NCBI GenBank assembly: GCA_000934455.1 | Contig: KN889629.1 | Location: forward strand, 10,313-38,074 | Length of the DNA stretch: 27,762 nucleotides | Reading direction: 5' to 3' | From: Apostichopus parvimensis | Taxonomy: Eukaryota; Echinodermata; Holothuroidea; Aspidochirotida; Stichopodidae | Shown: positions 1 to 10,995 of the stretch, piece after piece | Position numbering within the stretch: the stretch's first letter is position 1 | How the letters are laid out: each line of letters starts with the position of its first letter | The notes under the pieces: model-generated | What the model was told of the DNA's origin: nothing | What the model saw: only the letters and a program-made list of their open reading frames with translations | Database searches by the model: none | Program-made: the position numbers and the translations under genes

Positions 1-41
1 ATAGGAGTCACTGGATAGGAGTCATTGGATAGGAGACAGTG
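1..41. repeat. 14-bp tandem repeat at left window edge
   Basis: Just under three copies of a 14-bp unit (ATAGGAGTCACTGG, then ATAGGAGTCATTGG, then a diverged ATAGGAGACAGTGAG). The array starts exactly at base 1, so it probably continues upstream of the window and its true length is unknown. Confidence 0.8.
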
Positions 42-621
42 AGTAGAACCTTGGTCTAGTTCACCAAGCATTCATAGAGAATTAATACAGTCTCTCGACA
101 GGATGGCATGTAATACTCATCACTCAAACATAGCATGAAGGGTAACAACAAAAATTAAACAAGCCACTTCGATCACTTGAACAGAGTAGTTTTAATTTAC
201 AAACGGCTAATTCCCTCCTTGCTGTTCTGGCATGCAATCCAATTCACTGTCAGAATTAGCATTCTCAAAACTATGACACTTTTACATACTACGTCCCTCT
301 GATTCATCTCACCATCACCATATAGGGCTATAGCCACTGGATGGGGGTAGGGGGGGTGACCTTCTAAATGTCTTCCATTTAATAACACGTGTATGCTATA
401 CAAAGGAAGCATGTACCACACACAATGTAGTTGAAATGTTGAAAATGATTGGACAATTTTGCATCTAAGCTCTCTTATCCAAACAAAACTTCTCAAGGGA
501 AAAGAACACCCTTGTCCTTGGACCTCTCCCCAGGCTAGACATCAGCCAACATGTGTGCCCCCCCCCCCCACTCAAACTTGAGATTCTGGTTATGGGCCTG
601 TTGACATCAGGGCTGGAAAGT
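42..621. other. no gene seen; G and C tracts
   Basis: I see no supported gene here. The one open frame (minus strand, 197-496, 99 codons) has no recognisable domain, and its composition looks like translated non-coding DNA. A G-rich stretch lies at 343-357 (GGGGGTAGGGGGGG) and an 11-base C run at about 559-569. Confidence 0.5.
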
Positions 622-799
622 GAGGAACAGCTAAGAATCAGATCAAAATGTTAATATGGTATCACCTATGACAGAGATACTGTATCCCAATACAATCAGG
701 GGTTTAGGATGGGAAGAGAGGGACAGCTAAGAATCAGATGTTAATACAGTATCACCTATGACAGATAATACTGCATCTCAATGCAATCAGGGGTTTAGG
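622..799. repeat. imperfect tandem duplication, about 91-95 bp unit
   Basis: Two adjacent copies (622-708 and 717-799) share, in the same order, the blocks ACAGCTAAGAATCAGAT, ATGTTAATA, GTATCACCTATGACAGA, ATACTG and CAATCAGGGGTTTAGG. Copy 2 lacks a few bases present in copy 1 (after AATCAGAT). Point changes and small indels suggest an old local duplication. I recognise no gene or named repeat family. Confidence 0.85.
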
Positions 800-972
800 C
801 AGCCAGCCGAGCTGTACGCAAATATACAGAGTTACAGAAATGAGACAATAATGTTTACCGATCAAGTCTTGTATTGACTAACTAAACAGCTTGCATTTTA
901 TCCTGCGATACCTCAAAAATGCAAGTTTCTTAACCCCCACAGAAAGCCCATAAGGCGGGCTCCTTAACCTCG

Positions 973-1075
973 CAGTAAGGCCCACTATACCACACAGTGG
1001 AACACTACCATTCTACTCTCAGCGGAATAGTCAGGCCCACAATACCAAACAGTTGTACTCTATCATCCTACTCTC
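973..1075. repeat. imperfect tandem duplication, about 56 bp unit
   Basis: Copy 1 (973-1020) and copy 2 (1029-1075) share CAGGCCCAC-like, ATACCA, ACAGT, ACTCT/ACTAC and CCTACTCTC-like blocks in the same order. This is diverged duplication of about 56-bp period in otherwise featureless DNA. Confidence 0.65.
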
Positions 1076-1080
1076 TGTCA

Positions 1081-1990
1081 TATCTTATCTGAAAACCTCC
1101 CTCAAATGTAACACACACATCCTTGTAATGCAGAACTTTTAATGTATGAGATGTTAAAGTATACTCTGATTTTAAACCTTAGTACTGAGTACATTCCAGC
1201 TTGACTGGACATTGACATCAACAAAGACTAACGAAGTTCAAGTAAACTAGATACCCTCCTTCTCCGTAAACAAAATAAACTAAAAGCAGGTCTAGCTAAC
1301 ATGTTTACCACAATTTGTGATAATTGCTATAATGAGCTATGTGGATGTACTTTCCTACGGGATGCGATTCTGCAGGATTAGAGACTACCTTCATCTTGAG
1401 GCCCTAATGATTGAAAACTTTGAACGTCATATAAACAGAGACAAGGATAGGATTACATGGTATTTACATTACACCTCAAAATAAACTATGACCTTAACGT
1501 AGTTTCACGAATAATGTACATACAGTACTCTTCACATTCCAAGCTACAGGATACAGCACATGACATACATGTGAAGCCAGGTAAACAAACAGCAGAAATA
1601 TGAACATGGTCAACTATGACAAGCAATTAATATACATATCTATACAATACATACATGTATACATGACTCTGCCTTTAACATGCAAGTAAGAGTACCATAC
1701 ATGTATACACAGCACTGTCCCTTTAAGCATACTGTCCATGTACACCGCAGACATGTGACATATATGATTGAATGCAACCAGAGATGCAGCAAGGTTTACA
1801 ATCAGGGACAAATCCAGGATTTTATAAATTAGGGGTGTGTCCTGGTTCTGAGATCATTGAAGTCGACTCCCATGAAGAACTATAGAGCATCAAATTGTGC
1901 ATTTTGAAGAATAATTAGATTACGTCTGTCAAAATATAGGTATAAATACAAGGTTCTGCTAATAACTACCTTGGAACTTTTGAATGAGGT
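1081..1990. other. no gene seen; AT-rich DNA with one short duplication
   Basis: I see no gene or RNA here. At 1650-1735 the palindromic block CATACATGTATACA occurs twice, 46 bp apart, each followed by a similar CTG..C..TTTAA stretch, so this is a 46-bp duplication. The minus-strand open frame at 1614-1811 runs through this repeat and is most likely spurious. Confidence 0.5.
1650..1735. repeat. 46-bp duplication with CATACATGTATAC palindrome
   Basis: CATACATGTATACA begins at 1650 and again at 1696. Both copies continue into a diverged CTGCCTTTAA / CTGTCCCTTTAA segment. This is a two-copy tandem repeat with some divergence. Confidence 0.7.
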
Positions 1991-1993
1991 TAA

Positions 1994-2015
1994 GGGGGGG
2001 GGGAGTGTGGGGGGG
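1994..2015 (+). repeat. G-rich homopolymer pair
   Basis: Ten consecutive G (1994-2003), then AGTGT, then seven G (2009-2015). The tract could fold as a G-quadruplex on the plus strand. It is low-complexity sequence with no known function here. Confidence 0.8.
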
Positions 2016-2643
2016 TTAGAGTGCACACTTCCATTTTCCTCCCTCCTGGATCCATGCCTAAGTCTCTCAAGTTACTGTTATTGAGAGTAACTATGTATGA
2101 AGTTGAAGTTCTCCCAGAATGTTTGACAGCTAACCATCATGACTTCAGCCCCGATTCCTATATGCAAAGTAGGCTGGAATAAGTACATCTACTATGAAAT
2201 AGTGTGGTAGGTTTACAATGAGCATCCATATTCATCACATTAGTAAACAACAAACTAAGAAAATAGTTTCTGATGAGACCTATATGACAGTGTCAGCTGC
2301 AACTGCTTGTGGATAAGAGAGAGACTGCCAATTCAACTTTCTTACAATGGAAAAAGCAAACATCTTTATAATCAGGAGGATGATTATACATAGATTACCT
2401 CTATGATTGCTCAACTTGAGATAGTAGTTTGAATGATTACCTCATCCTCTATTCTTATACCCTATTGGCTATTCATGGTTGTATTATTCTATAACACACA
2501 TGATTGGTAAGTTGACAGACAACTATATACTGTAGGACACAAAAAGTGCAGCAGCTGTACGGAGGCAGGTAAGCATGGAGTCAAACATTCAGTAATAATG
2601 TAATTGATTATTCTCATGTTTCTGTGATTCTGTCTTTGTAATG
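2016..2643. other. no gene seen
   Basis: AT-rich unique-looking DNA without a supported gene. At its right edge CTGTCTTTGT (2630-2639) is an inverted match to ACAAAGACAG at 2828-2837 on the other side of the following minisatellite, so the array is bracketed by a 10-bp inverted repeat. Confidence 0.5.
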
Positions 2644-2825
2644 ATGTTAGTGTTATTCATGTTAGTGTTCATTAGTTAGTGTTCATTAGTTAGTGTTCAT
2701 TAGTGTTCATGTTAGTGTTCATTAGTTAGTGTTCCATTAGTTGGTGTTCATGTTAGTGTTCATTAGTTAGTGTTCATTAGTTAGTGTTCATTAGTTAGTG
2801 TTATTCATGTTAGTGTTATTCATGT
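2644..2825. repeat. 14-bp minisatellite (TTAGTGTTCATTAG)
   Basis: Tandem array of TTAGTGTTCATTAG with interspersed variants containing TTCATG or TTATTCATG. The longer TTATTCATG variant sits at both ends of the array and the regular 14-bp unit in the interior, which fits expansion from the centre by replication slippage or unequal exchange. Confidence 0.92.
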
Positions 2826-5086
2826 AAACAAAGACAGAGACAGAGAGCATAGATAAAGTTCAAATATATCCAACCTTAAAAAGGTATTTGATTTTCTTCT
2901 TATGACACTAGCAGTTAGCCTTAACAAAACCAATTCCAACAAATTTCAGCTTCAATTTAACATTTTAAGCACTCCCCCTGATGGCTAGCTCCCAAGAGGA
3001 CAATTTTCAATTTTGCCAAATTAAGAGGCACTTTGCAGAGGTCCTCAAAAGGCAAACTTTTGCATTACATATATGGCAATATGGAATATTAAAAGTGACG
3101 TTAATATAAACTTGCTTCCCCTGATATTAATTTTAGACACTAGACATGGTACAGTAGATTGGAAGAGAAATGGAAGAAGAGAAAAAACTAGATAACAAGC
3201 TTCTTATTCAAAATCTTCCACAATTTATCACTACAGTAGATATAAACCAGTTTCTAATCCACAAACTAATTTCAACTTGGTAATTAAAGCAGCATTTGCA
3301 TAATCGGCTCTGAAGTTGTACTAAATCCATTTCAGAATATTAAAAGCAATTTATAATTCTAAATATAATTCAGCATTTTAGTCATCCAGACTCTTTCATA
3401 TTTTCAATAGGCCTATAAACCACTTGCAAACAGCAAATTAGCAATGTCCAAATTTGTGACTTCTACTTCCATTTTAAGAGATACATACAGCTCTGCACCA
3501 GGTATCTGCACGCCTTCAAATATTCACTTCTAACATGAACACATGAATACATCCAGATTCATGATTAGGCAGGTAATCTATCAGCCAACACCCAATGGCT
3601 CAGTCATCTAAATGTCATTTTCTTGAAAAATGAATAGTTAATACACTGCTTGTATGCATATTACATATTTCATACATGTAATTTAGCATTTCAAAAGCAT
3701 GTAATTAAAGTTTCATTGAGTCAGACACAGAAAAATCACCAGGGCAAAAGCAAATGGATAAGGATCTCATATCAAAATCCCAGTAAGAACTATCTTTGAT
3801 AGATCTTTCTAGGGAACTCATAAAATATTCACAATTTTCTTGAACCAGCTCAATCTTGTACAGACAAGAGAAATCAAGATAAAATTTAATTTCTCCTTTT
3901 TTTTTTTATCTCTATCTGTTTTATTTTTCCAATGACAATGTTAAAGCCTTTTATCTCAAGCACACCACCAATACATAGAGAGTCTGAACTGAGATTGGTT
4001 TGCTAAAAGCTTTTAAACGGCTTATCGTTAGAATCATTAAAATGGTTAGGATGTTTGTTGCCCATTTCTTGTATTCTCAATTTTGTTGTTCTTTATTATT
4101 ACTAGATCTTGGCCTGAACTGCTTTTAGATGATAACTGCTGGGAGTATCAAATTCCAAGCAAATCTTACTACTTTTCTCATGTTCTAACGTTTGTCATGT
4201 AAAATGACAAAGCTGTAACCTTCAATGACTTTACAGATCTACATATGCACAATCACAGTCTATGTACATGCTGAACAGCAATGCTAATTAATCACATGCC
4301 ATGTTCCCAATTAACCTAAACTAACGAATTGGTACTTCTTAGCAATATGGGTTTGGTAATAACTTTGATACTAACATAGTTACCTACTGCACAATAGAAC
4401 TATTTCAGATATCATGGTGTTAGTACATGCTTGAAAACTAAATCATCTTTTAATTTTCAATTCAACTCAAATGTATTTTCTCACAGTTACAAAATTGCTG
4501 ATTTACCAACAAGAGCTGAAACATATCACAATGCTATTCTACATTCCATTTTTTCCTGGCCTTTTAAATATTTTAAAGCAACTTCACAATTTTTAACAGA
4601 TTAAAAGCAAAAATTTGACAAGGGCATTTGTAACAATCTCTAGAAAGAGCTATTACGAAAACCCTTGCATAATTTTAATCTTGTTAGTTGTTAGTAATTT
4701 AGGCCAAAATTGAGTTATTTCATTAGCTTACTAGAAAATGCGATTCACGGAGTACTTTTAGAAAAATTTAAAAAGAGCTTATAATATGCATACATGTGAA
4801 CAATGTAGAGTAAAGCAGCAGTGTTATGTACTGTTACACATATGTACACTTGTACATGCATGTAGCCTCTATAGTGACAATTACACTCGACACAAGTACA
4901 AAACATCACTGAAATTGGGACAAGCATAATACACTTTGCAATTAGATTTGCCTAGTACAAGAGTAATGTCAGTAAAAATAACCAAATAGAGGCAGGCTCA
5001 ATAAACTGATGAAGAAACAGTATCAGTGATGCTACTGTTCAAACAGGATAAATATAGTTAAACATAACAACCATACATCCAGCTAT

Positions 5087-5100
5087 GTTACCATGGCAAC
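5087..5100. promoter_or_regulatory. RFX X-box motif GTTACCATGGCAAC
   Basis: The 14-mer GTTACCATGGCAAC is a full match to the X-box bound by RFX-family factors (half-sites GTTACC and GGCAAC, spacer AT). In animals these factors drive ciliary and some other genes. The motif match is directly visible. Whether it is bound, and which gene it would serve, cannot be told because no promoter or exon is recognisable nearby. Confidence 0.5.
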
Positions 5101-5705
5101 ACTAATTTTATGCACAGACTTGAGAAAAAACTATGAATCTATGTCTTTATTTTGCTATATAGTTTAGACTAATTTACTTATTCCTATTAAGTTCATATTA
5201 AACAGTGTAGTAAGGGGTTCATACTGTATAGAACTTATAGAAGTCAGTGTATATGACAATACCAATGTGAATATTTATATTTTGTTTGATTTGGTAATAA
5301 TACCTAATATTAGTAAATGTGTTAGTGATACATATGATCAATACTATTACCAAAGTGTTTCTGTGAACTGGTATTACATAGGGCCTAAAATGTTTCTGCA
5401 GTGACAAATCAGTTTAAATTATATAATAATTTGTTACAAGGCTCTTTTCTACAATCAGAAAAGGGTTAAATGTAATTATCCACGAAAGTGTGAATATTGA
5501 CAAATTCCAGCCTACACTAAATCCTTGATAATTACAGTTCTCTAGAGATCCAACAAGGCTATATATACCATCATCACCTAATAGCATATCACTTTTGCAT
5601 AGCATAGCATATACCAAATAAATGTATTTATCAATAACAACCTTCACCTTTTTAATATGCATTAAGGAAATTTTTTAGAGAATTCACGAACAAAGCTCTG
5701 CCCAT

Positions 5706-5719
5706 GTTTCCATGAGAAC
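5706..5719. promoter_or_regulatory. second X-box-like motif GTTTCCATGAGAAC
   Basis: GTTTCCATGAGAAC fits the degenerate X-box consensus RYYNYY-N(1-3)-RRNRAC with the same AT spacer as the site at 5087. It is weaker than the first site because the right half is GAGAAC. The two sites lie about 0.6 kb apart, which may be coincidence. Confidence 0.35.
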
Positions 5720-6993
5720 CATACTGTATATCCCACTTTACCATCTGAAAGCTAATTGAGTCAAAGCTGCAACTTTCATATCATTAAAAAATTATTTTCA
5801 TTTCAAAGGGAATAAAATGGATATATCGCTCACGGCAATATGCGATGTATATTTCTGCTACTGTTTTTATTATTCCTGGTTAGACTTTTCAAGTTCTGTT
5901 GTAATCCATCTTATCCGTGCAAAAAAAGAAGTGCTCCAATCAATCGTAACAAGCTTAAAAGAAGGAGACAACCTAGTCAGAAAAATATGATATTAAAATG
6001 AGTTTCAGATCCAGAATTTTGTGTTGATATGAAACAAAATTGACTAATCATCCACACAATGAAAACAGTTAAACAATACATATGTGTGAAACTTCAACAA
6101 AAAAAATTTACCATCAAAATTCTATTTTGAGATCATTCTCTAATTGTACAAGGACAAAGGTGGAACATAAATTTATGTATTGCACTGTTTACTCAATGGA
6201 CAACACATGTAGAAATTTAGAAATCATGTATACTAAATGATGATAAAGAAAACATTTTCTCAAATTTGTTTATGACTTATGAAAATTGAGTGTTTCTTGT
6301 CAAAACAAGGTCAATGAACTAATCTTTATTTATGATTTAAAAAAATATAATTGAAAAATCTGTGATGTTATCTTGTAATATATATTTCCTGACTGAAATT
6401 TTCCCAGAATTTGTTATACTATTATTTGAAACAGACACCTGTAAATCCAAAACCAATGAAAGGTTGTTGAAACTGTTTCTGTTTTTTTTTTTTTCGATTT
6501 CCTTCAAATTCTCTACAAACTGACCTACAGGCGGCGCTTTTAAGATGGGTCATCGTGGTTAGTTAATTTAGGTCAACCATCTTCAAATCAATGTGATGAT
6601 AACATCTGTTAAACTATTTCACAGCAGATACCTAGAAACTCCTAGAAATTATCACACCTGGAATAATTCAACTATTGGACATCCCTTTATTATATTCTAA
6701 CAAAACAACTTCACACCATGAAACTAAAATAAAACATGCTTTGGTTAACAGCTCTCATATTAAAACAATACACACGTTTTATCATTTTAAAACAAATCTC
6801 TTAATTTTTATTCGCTTAATTTGGTCAGTCAAGCTGCACGGCCATTTATTGCGTGTAACAACTAACAATATTGTGCCGTCTGCTTAAGAGAAGCAAATAC
6901 TGCAATGCAAAGTGACAACAGTCCCATTAACTAAAAAGTAAAAAGGTATATTACAACTATTACACAGTACTATAACCTATAACCTACAGGACA

Positions 6994-7374
6994 TTAAAGG
7001 CATTGAAGACTCGCCCCAAACAGCGTGCCGCAATCTTTAAAAAGTTAACTTTCCGTTGCTTGCAAGTGAAGTTTTGTTCGTGTCACTACAAAATGCAGAC
7101 AGTAATGAAACGTGATACCTTGTTACCTTTAGCTGGACCTGAGATGTCCATCGCTGTATTGTTTGTACACTGTGCTGTGGGTATTGACCGCAGTAGTATA
7201 TGTACTGATTGTACACTAGTGTCTAATTACCGATGGTAGCAAGCTGTGTGTGTATTTTGAACTATTTTCTGGGATCGATGGTGGTGTCCAACACTTCTGT
7301 TACACCCTATTTGAAACTAGGTCAGATTACCGGCATTAGATGTTTCTTTTTGTGCGAGTCTTCACACCCTTTAA
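6994..7374. mobile_element. non-autonomous DNA transposon (MITE), TTAA target site
   Basis: The element (6998-7370, 373 bp) begins AGGCATTGAAGACTCGC. Its right end, read on the minus strand, begins AGGGTGTGAAGACTCGC. The terminal inverted repeats align over about 26 bp with roughly six mismatches, and both ends are flanked by TTAA (6994-6997 and 7371-7374). TTAA duplications are known from the piggyBac and Kolobok superfamilies. There is no transposase: the only open frame (plus, 7003-7239) starts within the left inverted repeat and resembles nothing, so the copy must have been mobilised in trans. Seen directly: the inverted repeats and TTAA flanks. Inferred: the superfamily, with Kolobok or piggyBac both possible. 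Confidence 0.82.
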
Positions 7375-7937
7375 TGGTTTAGATGTTTGGCTTGTTTTCT
7401 TGATGGAGGAAAGGAGCGAGGAGGAGGGAAGGAGGGACCTACTCTTGTGTTTTGAATTTACAGCATTCTGCACCAAGTCTTAATTGTAGCAGATGGACAA
7501 ATCTGGATATTTTGCAATCAAACTAAGAGACTTAGAGGATTACAACCATCAGCAGCTCCTTATTAAAGGGTAAATGAGCCCTAAAAAATTTGGTGTCCCA
7601 CAAAAGTTATTGCTTTATTTTCAAACCTGCTGTGTCTATGTTTTATAAATTTCAAACAAGTCAAGATAACTCATAGTTATATAAATGCAGTTAACTACAG
7701 GACCTTGTTTTATTCTGTCAAGATATCTCAATGGTAATTAGTAAATTATGGAAAGAATCTTTCATTTAAGTTAGATAGTCCAGATATCTCAAGATACGGT
7801 AACACAGAGTTAATTAACAGACCTTTCATTGAGTCATTATAAACTTATGTTACACTGCTACAGAAACTATGAGCATTATGAAGACCACATTTATCTGTCA
7901 TAAGTCTAAAGGTCTTATCACATGTACTAAATGAAAC

Positions 7938-7960
7938 CAATTAACATTTACTGTTAATTG
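7938..7960. repeat. 9-bp perfect inverted repeat, 5-nt spacer
   Basis: CAATTAACA (7938-7946), spacer TTTAC, TGTTAATTG (7952-7960). The arms are perfectly complementary. It could be a small hairpin or a paired AT-rich factor site. Confidence 0.75.
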
Positions 7961-8387
7961 ATATGTTGCCAAACTGGTGACATTTTACTAAACGACTGAC
8001 TTAGTTTAAAGGCCAAAATTATTTGCTTATTTATGGTTACGGAAAGCACAACCTTGTGATAATCAAGAGAGATTTCTTAATAATTAATAAACAGTGACTT
8101 ACAGATAACCAATTAATATCAATTAAGGAACATGTCACTGTTCTGTTAGTGATGAAAACCTATTAATGAGTCAACTCATTAAGGTATTACTTTCAGATAA
8201 ACACCGCAAGTACAAACAATTCATAGATAACCCATTTGTGTAAAAACTTGGGGGAAATTCTCTGTTGCAAACTGAAATAACAACTGCGTCATAATTTGTA
8301 ATTTATTATGTAACAAGAGTCCTTGAACTAACATTTGAACATGCAAAGTTACTTTGTCTGTAGAAGCCCTGTATCCTATCCATGGTT

Positions 8388-8426
8388 AATGGTTGCAAAT
8401 AGGAGGTCAATGGTTGCAAATAGGAG
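8388..8426. repeat. 18-bp direct duplication
   Basis: AATGGTTGCAAATAGGAG occurs at 8388-8405 and again at 8409-8426 with a 3-bp spacer and no mismatch. It looks like a recent slippage duplication. Confidence 0.9.
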
Positions 8427-9940
8427 TTTAATTTATCGCCTCACTTCAAGGTCTGTGGGTTTGAGATGGGGAGGAGGCTGAAAATGCCATCTGTGTGAAA
8501 TTATTGGGGGCTCATGACCCTTCTTGTTCTGGTATCCAGTGTCCTGTAAATATAATTGCTACTTATTTCCAGGGTGGGTGCTTTTCACATATGACACACA
8601 CCCAGCTATGAAAGCCTCTGTCACAACCTTGTACGCTTCAGATCAGCCTTGAACCACAAGTTTGCTGTCATTATATCCACTCTTATATAATTTCTCTCGA
8701 AAGACCTGTGTCAGGAATTAGTTTGCACTTTCTATCATTCCTTGCAGTTAGTCACTGAAACAACCTGTTAAAACCTCTGACAAAATAGAAAGGAAATAAA
8801 TCAATTTGAAATGTTCCGAGTCATTTCAATAAACCTAGGAACTTCTTCTCAAGCATAGCACGCAGTCCCTATGACTTGATTTAGCCCGAATAACCGCCGT
8901 TGGCAAACCTTTCACTTCAGCAGCAGCAGATAAACACTAAATGAACAATTCTGTCGTCTGTGGTTGTTTCAAGCATTGAAAGGTTGACGTTGAGCTACAT
9001 AAACTTAAACAATATTACTAATGAACAAGCCACTTTAGTCAAAGTATGAAGTACTAGCCAAGAGAGAGTTGTCAGAATCAGAGAAGTTAAGAAACTTCTT
9101 CTATAAGAGCTAGATACTTGAGTGACTACCAAAATCTGGGAGAACAGTACTGTATCTTAATTGAAAACAAGATTTTAACAAAATGTTGTTGTCTGTTGTT
9201 AATTTAACAAATGCTGCAATATAACCTACGGCAAAGCTACCAGGGGCATTCCTGGCTAATCGGAAGAGGGAAATAAGCGTTCAAATGGTTTGGTTGGGTC
9301 AAGTGTGCTTGAAGTGTTGAGTATGACTTAAAGATGTAAAAAGTGAAGCAAAGTTTGCAGCTCATTCATATTGCATTATGCTTCCTAACATCAGTTATTA
9401 TCACAGTAATAGAATTATATGTCCAAGGGAAAGTAGCTCTTCACAAAAAGTAGAAAAGCAAAAAAACTTTCTTGATTACTTAAGAATTATTTGTGCTAGA
9501 ATCTTTCTTGAAAGGTTTTTCAAGAAGTGAGCTCTTAGTTAGAGAACCTTAGAGGGATACAATGGGGAAATGCAGACTGTTAAATACATTGTGTAGGTAT
9601 CATGAATAAATTAGTTTTCTTGTTCCAGCATTTACTTGTCATTTACATATCAAATGATAAAGTATTAAATCCTCCTATAGATGCTGATAATAATCCAAAT
9701 ATCATTGTTTTACTTGTGGAATTAAATTCTACAATAATCACTGATCACCAACAAAGAAAGCAAGGCCTTGACATCAATCTGCCTATAAATAAGCTGAAGA
9801 AGAAAGCCTCTCATTTACAAGAGAACACGGGAGGATTTAGAACAAAGAGATTGAAATCTCGTTTATCAAATGAAAATTATGTCCTTTCAATCCTCGTTTG
9901 TCTTCAGCGTGATAAACAATTCTGCCTTAATTAGACCACC

Positions 9941-9956
9941 GTGCACGTACGTGCAC
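9941..9956. repeat. 16-bp perfect palindrome GTGCACGTACGTGCAC
   Basis: GTGCACGTACGTGCAC equals its own reverse complement over all 16 bases and contains two CpGs in a CpG-poor neighbourhood. It includes ACGTGC on both strands, the core used by bHLH-PAS factors such as HIF or AhR partners. Any regulatory role is inference. Confidence 0.8.
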
Positions 9957-10533
9957 TTACATCTTCAATTATTGCAGAAATCTTTCAAATATTCTGAAAT
10001 TTTAACAGAGGAAGAAGGAAGCCTTAACAGGCCATCCTATCCAAAGTATCTTTTCTCTGAAACCAGTTTTGGCAGATACGGACTGGTACACATATCACCA
10101 TCCTACAAAACAAACACTCTTGTTAATTAGTGGCCACAGAGTTGTCTTTATATTAGTTTGAGTCATTAAGAGTTCGTCAGCTCTGTGTGCACTATGACCA
10201 CTGTTATAGATTATAGGAGAACAACGATTCATTTTCAAGCCAAAGATTAACTCCTACACACATGTCATACGTGCCTTACAGCATACACAGCGTACCTTAT
10301 GCTGTTAGTTATTAACCAATGACCTTATGATATATAAAATGCAACATAAAGGTCCATCTGCGACTGAGAATTCACATTCAAAACAAAGAGTAATAAATGA
10401 AAATGCACAAGAAAACAAAATAGGGAATTCAAACACTAATGTCATGCATTTAAATGGATATGTATACACTCAATCAAAAAAGCTTAGGAGAGTCTTGTTC
10501 AATGTCACTCAAATTGTCTCTGTGTGAATTAGC

Positions 10534-10584
10534 CATAAATTAAGCTTAGTCATAAGTTAATTAAGCTTAGTTATAAATTAAGCT
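10534..10584. repeat. short AT-rich tandem repeat (ATAAATTAAGCTTAGT)
   Basis: CATAAATTAAGCTTAGT (10534-10550), a variant with an extra AGTTAATT (10551-10571), then a partial TATAAATTAAGCT (10572-10584). Each unit carries TTAAGCT. Confidence 0.75.
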
Positions 10585-10729
10585 ACAATAGCTGCATGTT
10601 AAATATTGATATATCTCTCTCATTAACTATAGACTATGTTTCCATTTCATATATAACTTTTTGAAGAATTTAATTACCAGAACTTTGTTTTAATCATCTT
10701 TTCATGTCAACAATTATTGATTTTTCTTA

Positions 10730-10995
10730 TGTTGGAACAAGATATCTGGAACAAGATATTGAGATGTCGGAACAAGATATTGAGATGTCAGAACAAGATA
10801 TTGATATGTCAGGAAGAAGATATTGAGATGTCGGAACAAGATATTGAGATGTCGGAACAAGATATTGAGATGTCGGAACAAGATATTGAGATGTCGGAAC
10901 AAGATATTGAGATGTCAGGAACAAGATATTGAGATGTAGGAACAAGATATCTGGAACAAGTTATTTAGATGTTGGAACAAGATATTAAGATGTTG
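10730..10995. repeat. 21-bp minisatellite
   Basis: About 12 copies of a 21-bp unit starting GGAACAAGATATTGAGATGT. Variant units (GATATCT, TTATTTAG, TTAAGATGTTG) lie at the two edges and near-identical units in the middle. Because 21 is a multiple of three, several frames stay open through the array on both strands and translate to repeats such as EQDIEMS. I regard these frames as by-products of the unit length, not genes: they have no unique sequence beyond the array. Confidence 0.95.

Larger units (their letters stand above)
2826..6993. other. 4-kb AT-rich stretch, no gene seen
   Basis: No frame here has a recognisable domain, and the short minus-strand frames (4745-4927, 5219-5407, 5414-5662) and the plus frame at 6675-6887 look like translated AT-rich non-coding DNA. 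T runs occur at 3897-3907 and 6482-6494. Two X-box matches are listed separately. The stretch could be intronic or intergenic, and the sequence does not decide which. Confidence 0.5.
7375..10729. other. 3.3-kb AT-rich stretch, no gene seen
   Basis: The open frames at 9602-9934 and 9870-10130 overlap each other on the plus strand and show no domain, signal peptide or recognisable family. A purine-rich GA tract lies at 7403-7436. Homeodomain-like TAATTAAT and AATTAA words cluster at 7930-8130, but such words are expected in AT-rich DNA. Small repeats and palindromes are listed separately. Confidence 0.5.

Noticed and set aside
7003..7239. 78-codon plus-strand frame
   Set aside because: It begins inside the left inverted repeat of the MITE, does not resemble a transposase and shows no domain.
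9602..10130. Overlapping 110- and 86-codon plus-strand frames
   Set aside because: Both look like translated AT-rich DNA, have no recognisable motif and overlap in different frames without supporting signals.
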